Assembly (NCBI RefSeq): GCF_006459125.1
Contig: NZ_CP041070.1
Span: 496,001-560,000 of the forward strand
Direction: 5' to 3'
From: Halarcobacter anaerophilus
Lineage (GTDB): Bacteria > Campylobacterota > Campylobacteria > Campylobacterales > Arcobacteraceae
Length of the DNA: 64,000 nucleotides
The notes under the pieces are model-generated. The model made no database searches. It had not been told where the DNA came from and saw only the letters and a program-made list of their open reading frames with translations. The position numbers were made by a program, and so were the translations under genes. Below are positions 54,376-62,630 of this stretch, piece after piece. How positions within the stretch are numbered: the first letter of the stretch is position 1; the number at the start of each line of letters is the position of its first letter.

Positions 54376-55056
54376 TTATGCTTCTTCGTTAGAATCAGGA
54401 TAACAGAATCTATATCCTCTTCTTCTAATTGTTTCGATAGTTGAAATATTTAACGGTTTATCCATTTTTTGTCTAATTTGGTTAATTGCAACTTCAATTA
54501 CGTTTGGAGTTACTAATTCCGGTTCTTCCCAGATAGCGTCTAATAATTGTTCTTTTGATACGATTTGATCTCTATGTCTTGCAAGGTGAGTTAATACTTC
54601 AAAAGGTTTACCTTTTAACTCAATCTCTTCACCGTTGAATTCGATTTTTTCTTCATCAGGATTAATTGAAAGTTGTTCAATTTCAATAACATTTGTTCCG
54701 CCAAATCTTAATCTAGCTTCAATTCTTGCTAATAAAATATCAAAATCAAATGGTTTTTTTATATAATCATCTGCACCTGCTTTTAGTGCTTCAATTTCCG
54801 AATCTTTATCATCTCTTGCCGAAAGGATAACTACGGCAGTTCTTGAGCTTCTGTTTTTTACTATTTTACAAAGTTCAATACCATCACCATCCGGTAACAT
54901 CCAATCTGTTAATACTAAATCATAATTTCTAATATCGATGAAATACTCAGCGTCTTTATAGTTTTCTGCTGCATCTACTTGATAACCAAAATCTGTAAGA
55001 CCTTCTTGTAAAGTTCTATTTAGTGTAATTTCATCTTCAATAATTAATATTCTCAT
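54376..55056 (-). CDS. hsrA: HsrA/CosR-like OmpR-family response regulator with intact receiver
   Basis: The 226-residue protein has a receiver with all expected residues: the acidic pair in IIEDE, phosphoacceptor D51 (LVLTDWMLPDGDG), a Ser in VILSAR and Lys101. The C-terminal half (about 120-226), including KGKPFEVLTHLARHRDQIV, DAIWEEPELVTPNVIEVAIN and RRRGYRFCYP, is close to H. pylori HsrA (HP1043) and C. jejuni CosR, essential regulators whose receivers lack normal phosphorylation. Here the protein should be phosphorylatable and is followed by a kinase gene. Homology is recalled, not searched. Confidence 0.85.
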   Translation of the reverse strand: MRILIIEDEITLNRTLQEGLTDFGYQVDAAENYKDAEYFIDIRNYDLVLTDWMLPDGDGIELCKIVKNRSSRTAVVILSARDDKDSEIEALKAGADDYIKKPFDFDILLARIEARLRFGGTNVIEIEQLSINPDEEKIEFNGEEIELKGKPFEVLTHLARHRDQIVSKEQLLDAIWEEPELVTPNVIEVAINQIRQKMDKPLNISTIETIRRRGYRFCYPDSNEEA

Positions 55057-55084
55057 ATAGATTTCCCTTATTTTTCGTTAGCTT

Positions 55085-55120
55085 AAATTTAAGTTAAGTT
55101 TAAATTTTGACGGAATTATA
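55085..55120 (-). promoter_or_regulatory. hsrA promoter with palindrome over the start site
   Basis: On the minus strand TATAAT occupies 55120-55115. Just downstream, at the expected transcription start, lie the arms AAATTTAA and TTAAATTT (55085-55092 and 55100-55107) with TTAAG-type half-sites between. The position suggests an autorepression operator, but the protein bound is not shown. Confidence 0.4.
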
Positions 55121-55341
55121 TCATAAATATAGTAAAATTTAAAGGTTTTTTAAGCTAAATTTTAAAATTTATTTACAAAATGTACAAAAATGTAAAAAAA
55201 ACTACGAAAAAAAGCCTCTTCTAAGGGAATAAATTAGTTTTTAAATTAAAATTTATTTTTATCTATTTTAAAAAAATCTTAATGTAAACAAGATAAAAAA
55301 TTAAAAATATTATAGTTAACTTTTTATTAGTAAAAAAAAGG

Positions 55342-55347
55342 TAGAAT
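55342..55347 (+). promoter_or_regulatory. Probable -10 element of peb4-fba
   Basis: TAGAAT in AGGTAGAATACTTG lies 34 bases before the peb4 ATG; TTAAGGA serves as ribosome-binding site. Confidence 0.45.
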
Positions 55348-55381
55348 ACTTGATACTAAATTTTTAAGGAAAATAATAATT

Positions 55382-56197
55382 ATGACTAAAAGTAAAAAAA
55401 TCGTAACTAGTTTAATAGCAACATTAGCACTTTCAACTCTATCTTTGAATGCTGCTGATTATGGTTCTGTAAATGGAGATGCTATCACAAAAGATGATAT
55501 TTCAACAGTTATCAGAAACCCGAATATTGATTTTGAAAAGCTTCCTAAAAAAACAAAAAATCAAGTTTTGGAACAAATCGTTGAAAAAAAACTTTTAACT
55601 CAAGAGGCTCTAAAAAGCGGAATAAAATCTGATAAAAAATATAAAGAGGCTTTGGCAAAAGTAGAAACTGAACTTGCTTTAGAGATTTGGATGCAAAATG
55701 AATCTAAAAAAATAGAAATCACTCAAAAAGAGGAAAAAGATTTTTATAACAAAAATAAAGAAAAATTCAAAGTTCCTGCGACTTTAGAAGCAAGACATAT
55801 CTTAACTAAAACAGAAAAAGAAGCAAAAGATATTATTAAATCTTTAGATAAAGCAAAAAATAAAAAAGATGAATTTATCAAATTGGCAAAAGAAAAATCA
55901 GTAGGTCCTAGCGGTCCAAAAGGCGGTTATCTAGGAAAATTCCCTGAAACACAAATGGTTCCTGAATTTTCAAAAGCAGCTAAAGCTTTGAAAAAAAATA
56001 CATATACAAAAGCTCCTGTTAAGACTCAATTCGGATATCATGTTATCTATTTGGAAGATAAACAAGAACCTACTACATTAACTTTTGATAAAGTTCAAAA
56101 CAGAATTAAACAAGTAATTTTCCAAGAAAAATTCCAGAAAAAAATCAAAGCTCAAGCTGATGCACTAAAAAGCAAAGCAAAAATCATAATTAAATAA
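55382..56197 (+). CDS. peb4: PEB4/CBF2-type periplasmic peptidyl-prolyl isomerase
   Basis: The 271-residue protein has a signal peptide (about 1-24, ending SLNAAD), a SurA-like N-terminal helical domain (about 25-125) and a parvulin domain (about 135-235, with EARHILTKTEKEAKDI, GPSGPKGGYLGKF and TQFGYHVIYLED). PEB4 helps fold outer-membrane proteins in Campylobacter. The next gene is class II aldolase, the same order as Cj0596-Cj0597 in C. jejuni. Confidence 0.92.
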   Translation: MTKSKKIVTSLIATLALSTLSLNAADYGSVNGDAITKDDISTVIRNPNIDFEKLPKKTKNQVLEQIVEKKLLTQEALKSGIKSDKKYKEALAKVETELALEIWMQNESKKIEITQKEEKDFYNKNKEKFKVPATLEARHILTKTEKEAKDIIKSLDKAKNKKDEFIKLAKEKSVGPSGPKGGYLGKFPETQMVPEFSKAAKALKKNTYTKAPVKTQFGYHVIYLEDKQEPTTLTFDKVQNRIKQVIFQEKFQKKIKAQADALKSKAKIIIK

Positions 56198-56211
56198 TTT
56201 AGGAGTGGTAG

Positions 56212-57279
56212 ATGGCTGTTTTAGATATTGTTAACCCGGGTGTTCTAAGTGGTAGTGAAGCAAAAAAAGTTTTTGATTATGCAAAAGAGAACAATTTTGC
56301 AATTCCTGCTGTTAATGTTGTAGGTACAGATTCTGTTAATGCAGTATTAGAAGTTGCGGCAAAAGTTAATTCTCCTATTATTATTCAATTTTCTAATGGT
56401 GGAGCACAATTTTTTGCAGGAAAAGGACTTAAAAGTTCTGATGCCGCAGTATTAGGCGGAATCAGCGGGGCTCAGCATGTACATATTATGGCAAAAGCTT
56501 ACGGTGTTCCCGTAATTTTACATACGGATCATGCGGCAAGAAAACTTTTACCTTGGATTGACGGATTATTAGAAGCAGGAAAAGCTCATTTTGAAAAAAC
56601 AGGAAGACCGCTATTTACTTCACATATGTTAGATTTATCTGAGGACTCTTTAGAAGAGAATGTAGAGACTAGCGTAAGCTATTTTAAACAGATGAATGAA
56701 ATAGATATGTTAATAGAGATTGAACTTGGTATTACAGGCGGTGAAGAAGATGGAGTAGATAACTCGGATGTTGATAATTCACTTCTTTACACTCAACCTC
56801 AAGAGGTTTCTTTCGCTTATGAAAAGTTAAAAGAGGTTGGTGACAATTTTACAATTGCTGCATCTTTTGGTAATGTTCACGGTGTATATAAACCGGGTAA
56901 TGTTGTATTAAGTCCGATTATTTTAAATAATTCGCAAAAATATATTCAAGAAAAACATAAAACTTCGGAAAAACCAGTTAACTTTGTATTTCACGGAGGT
57001 TCGGGTTCTGCTTTAGAAGAGATAAGAGATGCTATTAGTTACGGTGTAGTAAAAATGAATATCGATACTGACACTCAATGGGCATTTTGGAACGGAGTTA
57101 GAGGTTTTGTAGCTAAAAACCATGATTATTTGCAAGGTCAAATAGGAAACCCTGAGGGTGAAGATAAACCTAATAAATCATATTATGATCCAAGAAAATG
57201 GTTAAGAGCGGGTCAAGAGTCTATGATAGCAAGACTTGAAACTGCTTTTTCAGACCTTTGTTCTTTAAATAAAAACTAA
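56212..57279 (+). CDS. fba: Class II fructose-bisphosphate aldolase
   Basis: The 355-residue zinc-dependent aldolase cleaves or forms fructose 1,6-bisphosphate in glycolysis and gluconeogenesis. Metal and substrate residues appear in HTDHAARKLLPWID, IEIELGITGGEEDG, FGNVHGVYKPGNV and FHGGSGSALEEIRDA, with NIDTDTQWAFWNG near the end. Length is typical of class IIA. It begins 14 bases after peb4 and is followed by a strong hairpin. Confidence 0.95.
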   Translation: MAVLDIVNPGVLSGSEAKKVFDYAKENNFAIPAVNVVGTDSVNAVLEVAAKVNSPIIIQFSNGGAQFFAGKGLKSSDAAVLGGISGAQHVHIMAKAYGVPVILHTDHAARKLLPWIDGLLEAGKAHFEKTGRPLFTSHMLDLSEDSLEENVETSVSYFKQMNEIDMLIEIELGITGGEEDGVDNSDVDNSLLYTQPQEVSFAYEKLKEVGDNFTIAASFGNVHGVYKPGNVVLSPIILNNSQKYIQEKHKTSEKPVNFVFHGGSGSALEEIRDAISYGVVKMNIDTDTQWAFWNGVRGFVAKNHDYLQGQIGNPEGEDKPNKSYYDPRKWLRAGQESMIARLETAFSDLCSLNKN

Positions 57280-57297
57280 GCAAACAGCTTAGTTTTT
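57271..57297. terminator. Bidirectional terminator between fba and exbD2
   Basis: AAAAACTAAGC and GCTTAGTTTTT surround loop AAACA, overlapping the fba stop codon region and ending just at the convergent exbD-type gene. Confidence 0.85.
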
Positions 57298-57682
57298 ATT
57301 TCTTCTCTTCCGTTACAAGAGCCAGATTATTTAAATTGTGTTTTTGTAATAAATCTAAAACTTTTGTTACTCTGTCATATTTTGTATTTTTGTCAATTTT
57401 TACGATAATAGGTTTTTTCTTATCTTTGATTGCTTTTAGACTCTCTTCTAAAGATTCAAAATTTACTTCAATTCCTCTAATTGCAACTTTTTTTTCATTA
57501 AGTTCTATAAAAACTTGATCTTGATCTATTTCTATAGCTTTTGCAGTTGATTCAGGAAGATTCAGCATTAATGCCAGTTCATCTTTTTTAAATACTGATG
57601 TAACAATAAAAAATATTAATAGAATAAACACGACGTCAATTACGGGTGTTAAATCTAATCCTATATGTTCTCTTCTTTTCAT
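57296..57682 (-). CDS. ExbD/TolR-family protein (second copy)
   Basis: The 128-residue protein has one membrane helix (about residues 12-33) with the conserved aspartate in LDLTPVIDVVFILLIFF and a periplasmic ExbD/TolR domain. It shares one base with the ExbB-type gene upstream. It may power the Tol-Pal system or a general TonB; no tonB, tolA or pal gene is in this part of the window. Confidence 0.9.
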   Translation of the reverse strand: MKRREHIGLDLTPVIDVVFILLIFFIVTSVFKKDELALMLNLPESTAKAIEIDQDQVFIELNEKKVAIRGIEVNFESLEESLKAIKDKKKPIIVKIDKNTKYDRVTKVLDLLQKHNLNNLALVTEEKK

Positions 57683-58155
57683 TAGTTAAGCAACTCTTTT
57701 TTTGCTTTTAACTCAATAGAATCAATAAGTGAAATAAAATAGTTATAAGCTATTAAATGGGGAATTGCAACGATAAGACCTGCAATAGTCGTAATAAGTG
57801 CAATAGAAATTCCTCCTGAAAATATAGTCGGATCTCCTAAACCTTTTTGGGTAATTTGTTCAAAAGCTTTATATACTCCGTAAACAGTTCCCAAAAGTCC
57901 AAGTAATGGAGCTACGGAAGCAATATTTTTTACATAAGTAAGACCGTTTTCCAATTTTTTAATTTCATACTCTATTTGTATTTCCAAAGTTTTTGTATGT
58001 GTTGAATCAATTCTTGTTTTGATTTTTTCTATTATTGCATTTTTTCTGGGAATTGTAAAAAATTTCCACAAAATTATAGTAAATCCAATGATATTTAAAA
58101 ATATCAAAATATAAACTATTATGCCGCCTTTATCAATATATTCTAATAAACTCAT
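57682..58155 (-). CDS. ExbB/TolQ-family proton channel (second copy)
   Basis: The 157-residue protein has three membrane segments and the motif VAPLLGLLGTVYGVYKAF followed by GGISIALITTIAGLIVAIP. It is the partner of the adjacent ExbD/TolR protein. Compared with the iron operon it lacks the TtpC and DUF3450 parts, so it is a minimal motor. Whether it is TolQR or ExbBD cannot be settled here. Confidence 0.9.
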   Translation of the reverse strand: MSLLEYIDKGGIIVYILIFLNIIGFTIILWKFFTIPRKNAIIEKIKTRIDSTHTKTLEIQIEYEIKKLENGLTYVKNIASVAPLLGLLGTVYGVYKAFEQITQKGLGDPTIFSGGISIALITTIAGLIVAIPHLIAYNYFISLIDSIELKAKKELLN

Positions 58156-58202
58156 AAATCCTCTTATAAAAAATTTTCCCCTATTTTAGTATAATTTGGT
58201 TA

Positions 58203-59075
58203 ATGAATTATAAAAACTCCCCGATAGAAAAAATAAATTTTAGAAAAAAAGATATCTTTATAAAAAGAGATGATCTTTTGGATGCCTCTTTTTCCGGCAA
58301 TAAAGCCAGAAAATTTTACTATTTTTTAGTAAATGATTTTAATGACGTCGAAAAAATAGTAAGTTACGGTTCAGCTCAGGCAAACTCTTTATACTCATTG
58401 TCCGTATTAGCCAAATTAAAAAATTTGAAATTGGACTTTTATGTAAATCATATAAGCAGTTTTTTGAAAAACAATCCCAAAGGAAATTATAAAAAAGCTT
58501 TGGAAAACGGTGCAAATATTATTCAAAAAAGTGATTGCGATTTGCAAGAGTTTATAGAAAAAAATTTAAGCAAAAAAGAGCTTTTTATAGAAGAGGGCGG
58601 AAGAGTAAAAGAGGCTGAGTTTGGAATAAAAATATTAGCTGAGGAGATAAAAAAGTGGGCGCAGGAGAATAAAATAGAAAATTTGAAAATAGTGCTTCCT
58701 TCAGGAACGGGGACAACAGCACTGTTTTTACAAAAAAATTTGCCTTTTGAAGTCTTTACGGTAGCTTGTGTGGGCGGAAGCGAATATCTAAAAAAGCAGT
58801 TCTTTCATCTTGAAAAAGAAGAAAAATATTATCCTAAAATAATTCAAATGCCTAAAAAGTATCATTTTGGAAAGTTATATAAAGAGTTTTATGAAATTTG
58901 GAAAGAGCTAAAAGCTGAGACTAAAATAGAATTCGATCTGCTTTATGATCCTTTAGGCTTTTTAGCTCTATTTTCTTCTGATTTTTTTGATTCAAAAACT
59001 GTTCTTTATATCCATCAAGGCGGAATTTTAGGAAATGAGACAATGAGTGAGAGATATAAAAGAAAATATAGTTAA
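58203..59075 (+). CDS. ACC deaminase/D-cysteine desulfhydrase-family PLP enzyme
   Basis: The 290-residue protein is a fold type II PLP enzyme. The expected PLP lysine lies in SFSGNKARKFYYF near residue 33, the cofactor phosphate loop in PSGTGTTALF, and YGSAQANS matches the family's substrate loop. Relatives are D-cysteine desulfhydrase and 1-aminocyclopropane-1-carboxylate deaminase. It is about 40 residues shorter than the characterised enzymes, so the exact reaction is uncertain. The gene stands alone, divergent from exbB2. Confidence 0.8.
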   Translation: MNYKNSPIEKINFRKKDIFIKRDDLLDASFSGNKARKFYYFLVNDFNDVEKIVSYGSAQANSLYSLSVLAKLKNLKLDFYVNHISSFLKNNPKGNYKKALENGANIIQKSDCDLQEFIEKNLSKKELFIEEGGRVKEAEFGIKILAEEIKKWAQENKIENLKIVLPSGTGTTALFLQKNLPFEVFTVACVGGSEYLKKQFFHLEKEEKYYPKIIQMPKKYHFGKLYKEFYEIWKELKAETKIEFDLLYDPLGFLALFSSDFFDSKTVLYIHQGGILGNETMSERYKRKYS

Positions 59076-59125
59076 TATTTTAATAATTTTTTAGTTAATA
59101 TATAAAAAAATTTAGGATATTAACT

Positions 59126-62035
59126 TTGGTCTGTGTTTTTAGAAGTCTTCTGTTTTTTTTATTTACAACTATACTTTATGCCTCTTCTAATAAAGAAAAT
59201 GTATCTGTTCAGTTAAATTGGAAATATCAATTTGAATTTGCAGGTTTTATTGCCGCAAAAGAGAAAGGTTTTTATGATAACGCAGGATTAAATGTAGAAA
59301 TAAAAGAGTTTAATCCCCAAATAAATATTTTAAAAGATTTAAAAGAAGAGAAGAGCACTTTCTCCGTATATGATTTTTCTGTTTTAAGTTTAGAAAAACA
59401 GAAAGACTCTATTATGCTTATTGCAAACTATTTCAAACGTTCAGCTTTGGTTTTTGTAACTAAACAGGATATTATAACCCCTTTTGATCTTAAAAACAGA
59501 GTTGTTATGATGGAAGGCGAGCAAGTAGAGTTATCAACTTTAAATGCACTTCTTAGAAAATTTAATATAAGCAAAAAAGATTTCACCTTTAAACAGCACA
59601 CTTTTAATCCCCAAGATTTCATAGACGGAAAAGTAGATGCAATGAGTGCATACTTTTCAAATGAAATATATGAATTAAAAAAATCTCACACTCCTTTTAA
59701 TATAATTGATCCTCAAGCTTACGGGATATACGGTTCGGGAGTAAATGTTTTTACGACAAAAAAATTGATTCAATCAAATCCCGAACTTGTAAAAAAATTT
59801 ATAACGGCAACAAACAAAGGCTGGGAATATGCTTTAAAAAACAAAGATGAACTTGTAAATATTATTTATGAAAAGTATTCAAAACAAAAAACAAAAGAGG
59901 CACTTCTTTATGAAGCAAAACAGATAGAAAAATTAATGATGCCTTCAATTTACGATATAGGAGAGATAGATAAACAACTTTTGCAAAGAAGTGTAAATGA
60001 GTTTGTTTCAGAAGGTTTGCTTGAAAAGAGATTTTCTATCAATGATATAGTTTTTGATCTGTATAAAGAGAAAGATACTCAATTAACTTTTACGGAAAAA
60101 CAAAGAGAGTATATTAAAAACAAAGATGAAATTACTATGTGTATTGATCCCAACTGGATGCCTTATGAGAAGTTGGAAAAGGGCAAATTTATAGGAATGA
60201 CATCTGAATATATTCCTCTTATTTCCAAAAGAGTGGGAATCCCTATAAAACTTCTTCCTACAAAAGATTGGGGTGAGTCTATTTCTTTTGCAAAAAGTAG
60301 AAAATGCGATATTTTTTCTTTGGCTTCTGCCACACCGTCAAGATTAAAATATATGAATTTTACGACTCCTTATCTTACTTTTCCTTTGGTTATTGCTACA
60401 AAATCCGAAGAACTTTTTATTCCAAATCCCGATGACTTAATCCCTGAGAAAAAAATAGGAGTGGTAGAAGGTTATGCAATAGAGGAGATTTTAAAACGAG
60501 TCCATCCAGATAATAAAATAGTAGAAGTAAAAAATGTTGATGAAGGGATGGCAAAAGTTGCCAATGGAGAACTATTCGGTTTTGTTGATGCTCTTCCTAC
60601 AATTGCTTATTCTCTTCAACATAAATATTTATCGGAACTTAAAATAAGCGGTAAATTTAATTATAACTTTGAATTGGGAATCGGTGTTAGAAACGATGAT
60701 CCTATTCTTTTTGAACTTTTACAAAAAGCAGTACAGTCAATTGAAGAGAAGCAAAAGCAGGAGATATTAAATAATTATATTTCCGTAAGAGTTGAATCAA
60801 ATTTTGATTATACGCTTTTTTATCAAATTGCAACGGCTTTTTTATTAATAGCTTTTTTCCTTTTATATAGACACTTTCAGCTTGCAAAACATAATAAAGA
60901 ACTGCAAAAACGGCAAAAAGAGCTAAATAATTCAAACAAAGAGTTAATCTCCACAAAGAAAAAACTAGAAAGCTCTCTTAAGGATTTTGAAATTCTTTTT
61001 GATTCTGTTATGGAAGCAATTTTTATCTTTGAAAATGAAATTTGTATAGATGCAAATGATATAAGTTATAAAATGTACGGTTATAACAGTAAAGATGAAA
61101 TAATAGGAAAACACTTAAAAGAGTTTATTCCAAAAGAGACTTATGAAGGTCTTATAAAAAATATAAGAAAAAATCAAAGCTCTGTTTATGAAGGAAAAGG
61201 AATAAAAAAAGACGGAACGATGATAGATGTTATTTCTAAAGGAACAAATGCTATTTCAAATAATAAAAATATAAGAATATCCGCAATAGTTGATATAACC
61301 GAAACAAAACAAAAAGAACAGCTTCTTTTCCAACAATCAAAAATGGCGGCAATGGGACAAATGCTGGAAAATATAGCTCATCAATGGAGACAGCCTTTAA
61401 GTATGATAAGTTCAATTGCTACAGGTTTGGAGTTAAAAAAAGATTTAAATATCTCAAATATTGAAGAAGAGAGAGAAGATTTACGAAAAATAAATGATAC
61501 CGTGCAGCATCTTTCCGTAACAATTGAAGATTTTAGGAACTTTTTTAAATCAGATAAAAAAAGAGCGGAATTCTCTATTTTAAAAGCTGTTGAAAAGTCT
61601 TTGCAGTTAGTAGGAAAAGTATATGAGATAAAAGGTATACAAATAGTTTTTGAAAAGAGTGAAGATGTAATTATAAAAAGTTATGAAAATGAGTTTGCGC
61701 AGGCTTTAATAAATATATTTTACAATGCAAAAGATGCTTTGGAAAAAGTAGAAGGAGAAAAGTTCGTTTTTATAGATTTAAAAGCAGATGATAACTTTTT
61801 ATACCTAAGCATAAAAGATAATGCAAAAGGAATAGATGAAACGATTATAAAAAATATTTTCGAACCCTATTTTACGACAAAACATCAGTCTCAAGGTACT
61901 GGAATAGGTCTTTATATGACACAAATGATTATAGAAAAACATATGAAAGGAAGCATTGAAGCAAAAAATTCAAAATATACTTACAATAAACAATCTTATA
62001 TTGGAGCGGAGTTTATTATAAAACTTCCCCTTTAA
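59126..62035 (+). CDS. Sensor histidine kinase with NMT1 and SBP_bac_3 periplasmic sensors
   Basis: The 969-residue protein has a signal peptide and two binding-protein domains: an NMT1/THI5-type domain (about 25-240, starting VQLNWKYQFEFAGFIAAKEKGFY) and an SBP_bac_3 domain (about 325-550, with MCIDPNWMPYEKLEKGKFIG). After these come one membrane helix (about 565-587), a coiled coil, a PAS domain (about 615-730), the H-box ENIAHQWRQPLSMIS and an ATPase domain with GTGIGLYM. It thus resembles BvgS-type sensors but with two different ligand folds. The start is TTG at 59126 with AGGA upstream. No response regulator is adjacent. Confidence 0.87.
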   Translation: MVCVFRSLLFFLFTTILYASSNKENVSVQLNWKYQFEFAGFIAAKEKGFYDNAGLNVEIKEFNPQINILKDLKEEKSTFSVYDFSVLSLEKQKDSIMLIANYFKRSALVFVTKQDIITPFDLKNRVVMMEGEQVELSTLNALLRKFNISKKDFTFKQHTFNPQDFIDGKVDAMSAYFSNEIYELKKSHTPFNIIDPQAYGIYGSGVNVFTTKKLIQSNPELVKKFITATNKGWEYALKNKDELVNIIYEKYSKQKTKEALLYEAKQIEKLMMPSIYDIGEIDKQLLQRSVNEFVSEGLLEKRFSINDIVFDLYKEKDTQLTFTEKQREYIKNKDEITMCIDPNWMPYEKLEKGKFIGMTSEYIPLISKRVGIPIKLLPTKDWGESISFAKSRKCDIFSLASATPSRLKYMNFTTPYLTFPLVIATKSEELFIPNPDDLIPEKKIGVVEGYAIEEILKRVHPDNKIVEVKNVDEGMAKVANGELFGFVDALPTIAYSLQHKYLSELKISGKFNYNFELGIGVRNDDPILFELLQKAVQSIEEKQKQEILNNYISVRVESNFDYTLFYQIATAFLLIAFFLLYRHFQLAKHNKELQKRQKELNNSNKELISTKKKLESSLKDFEILFDSVMEAIFIFENEICIDANDISYKMYGYNSKDEIIGKHLKEFIPKETYEGLIKNIRKNQSSVYEGKGIKKDGTMIDVISKGTNAISNNKNIRISAIVDITETKQKEQLLFQQSKMAAMGQMLENIAHQWRQPLSMISSIATGLELKKDLNISNIEEEREDLRKINDTVQHLSVTIEDFRNFFKSDKKRAEFSILKAVEKSLQLVGKVYEIKGIQIVFEKSEDVIIKSYENEFAQALINIFYNAKDALEKVEGEKFVFIDLKADDNFLYLSIKDNAKGIDETIIKNIFEPYFTTKHQSQGTGIGLYMTQMIIEKHMKGSIEAKNSKYTYNKQSYIGAEFIIKLPL

Positions 62036-62114
62036 ACCAAATTTTACCCTAGTCATTTATTTTTTACTAAATTTTAGATATAATCTTCTGATTTAATCAT
62101 TATAGGAAATTTTA

Positions 62115-62630
62115 TTGAGTAAGAAAAACAATATAATTCTAATTGGATTTATGGGTGTAGGCAAAGGTACTATAGCAAGAGCTTTAGTTAAAAAAACAGA
62201 TTTTTTTGCTGTTGATACCGATGACTTAATAGAGAGTGCAGAGAATAAAAAAATAAAAAAAATTTTTAAAGAAGAGGGTGAATCTTACTTTAGAGATTTG
62301 GAAAAAAAATGTGCTTTATGGCTTGAAAAAAATGTTGACAATACCGTAATTTCAACTGGTGGAGGTTTTTTCAGACAAGAAAATATCCACAAAATAGGGA
62401 AAATAATCTATTTGGAATCAAGTTTTGAAGGGATATTAAATAGAATTCATAGCGCACCAAATGCAAAAAATAAACTCAAAAAAAGACCTCTGCTTTCAGA
62501 TTTAGAAGAGGCTAAAAAATTATATAATCAAAGAATTAAAGATTATGAAGAAGTAGCCGATATTAAAATTGATGTGGAAAATAGAACTATAGATGAGATT
62601 GTAAAAGATATATTAGGAAGTATATTATGA
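62115..62630 (+). CDS. aroK: Shikimate kinase
   Basis: The 171-residue enzyme phosphorylates shikimate in aromatic amino acid synthesis. It has the P-loop GFMGVGKGTIARAL, the substrate motif DTDDLIE, a conserved Arg in SYFRDLE, and STGGGFF. The start is TTG at 62115 with AGGAA upstream. It overlaps hisD by four bases (ATGA), so the two amino acid biosynthesis genes are coupled. Confidence 0.93.
   Translation: MSKKNNIILIGFMGVGKGTIARALVKKTDFFAVDTDDLIESAENKKIKKIFKEEGESYFRDLEKKCALWLEKNVDNTVISTGGGFFRQENIHKIGKIIYLESSFEGILNRIHSAPNAKNKLKKRPLLSDLEEAKKLYNQRIKDYEEVADIKIDVENRTIDEIVKDILGSIL

Larger units (their letters stand above)
55057..55381. other. 325-bp AT-rich divergent promoter region
   Basis: This stretch separates the HsrA-like operon from peb4 and contains no open reading frame of interest. 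Near the left end are the hsrA -10 and a palindrome; near the right end is the peb4 -10 (TAGAAT at 55342-55347). The middle is A/T-rich sequence without hairpins that I can support. Confidence 0.6.
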
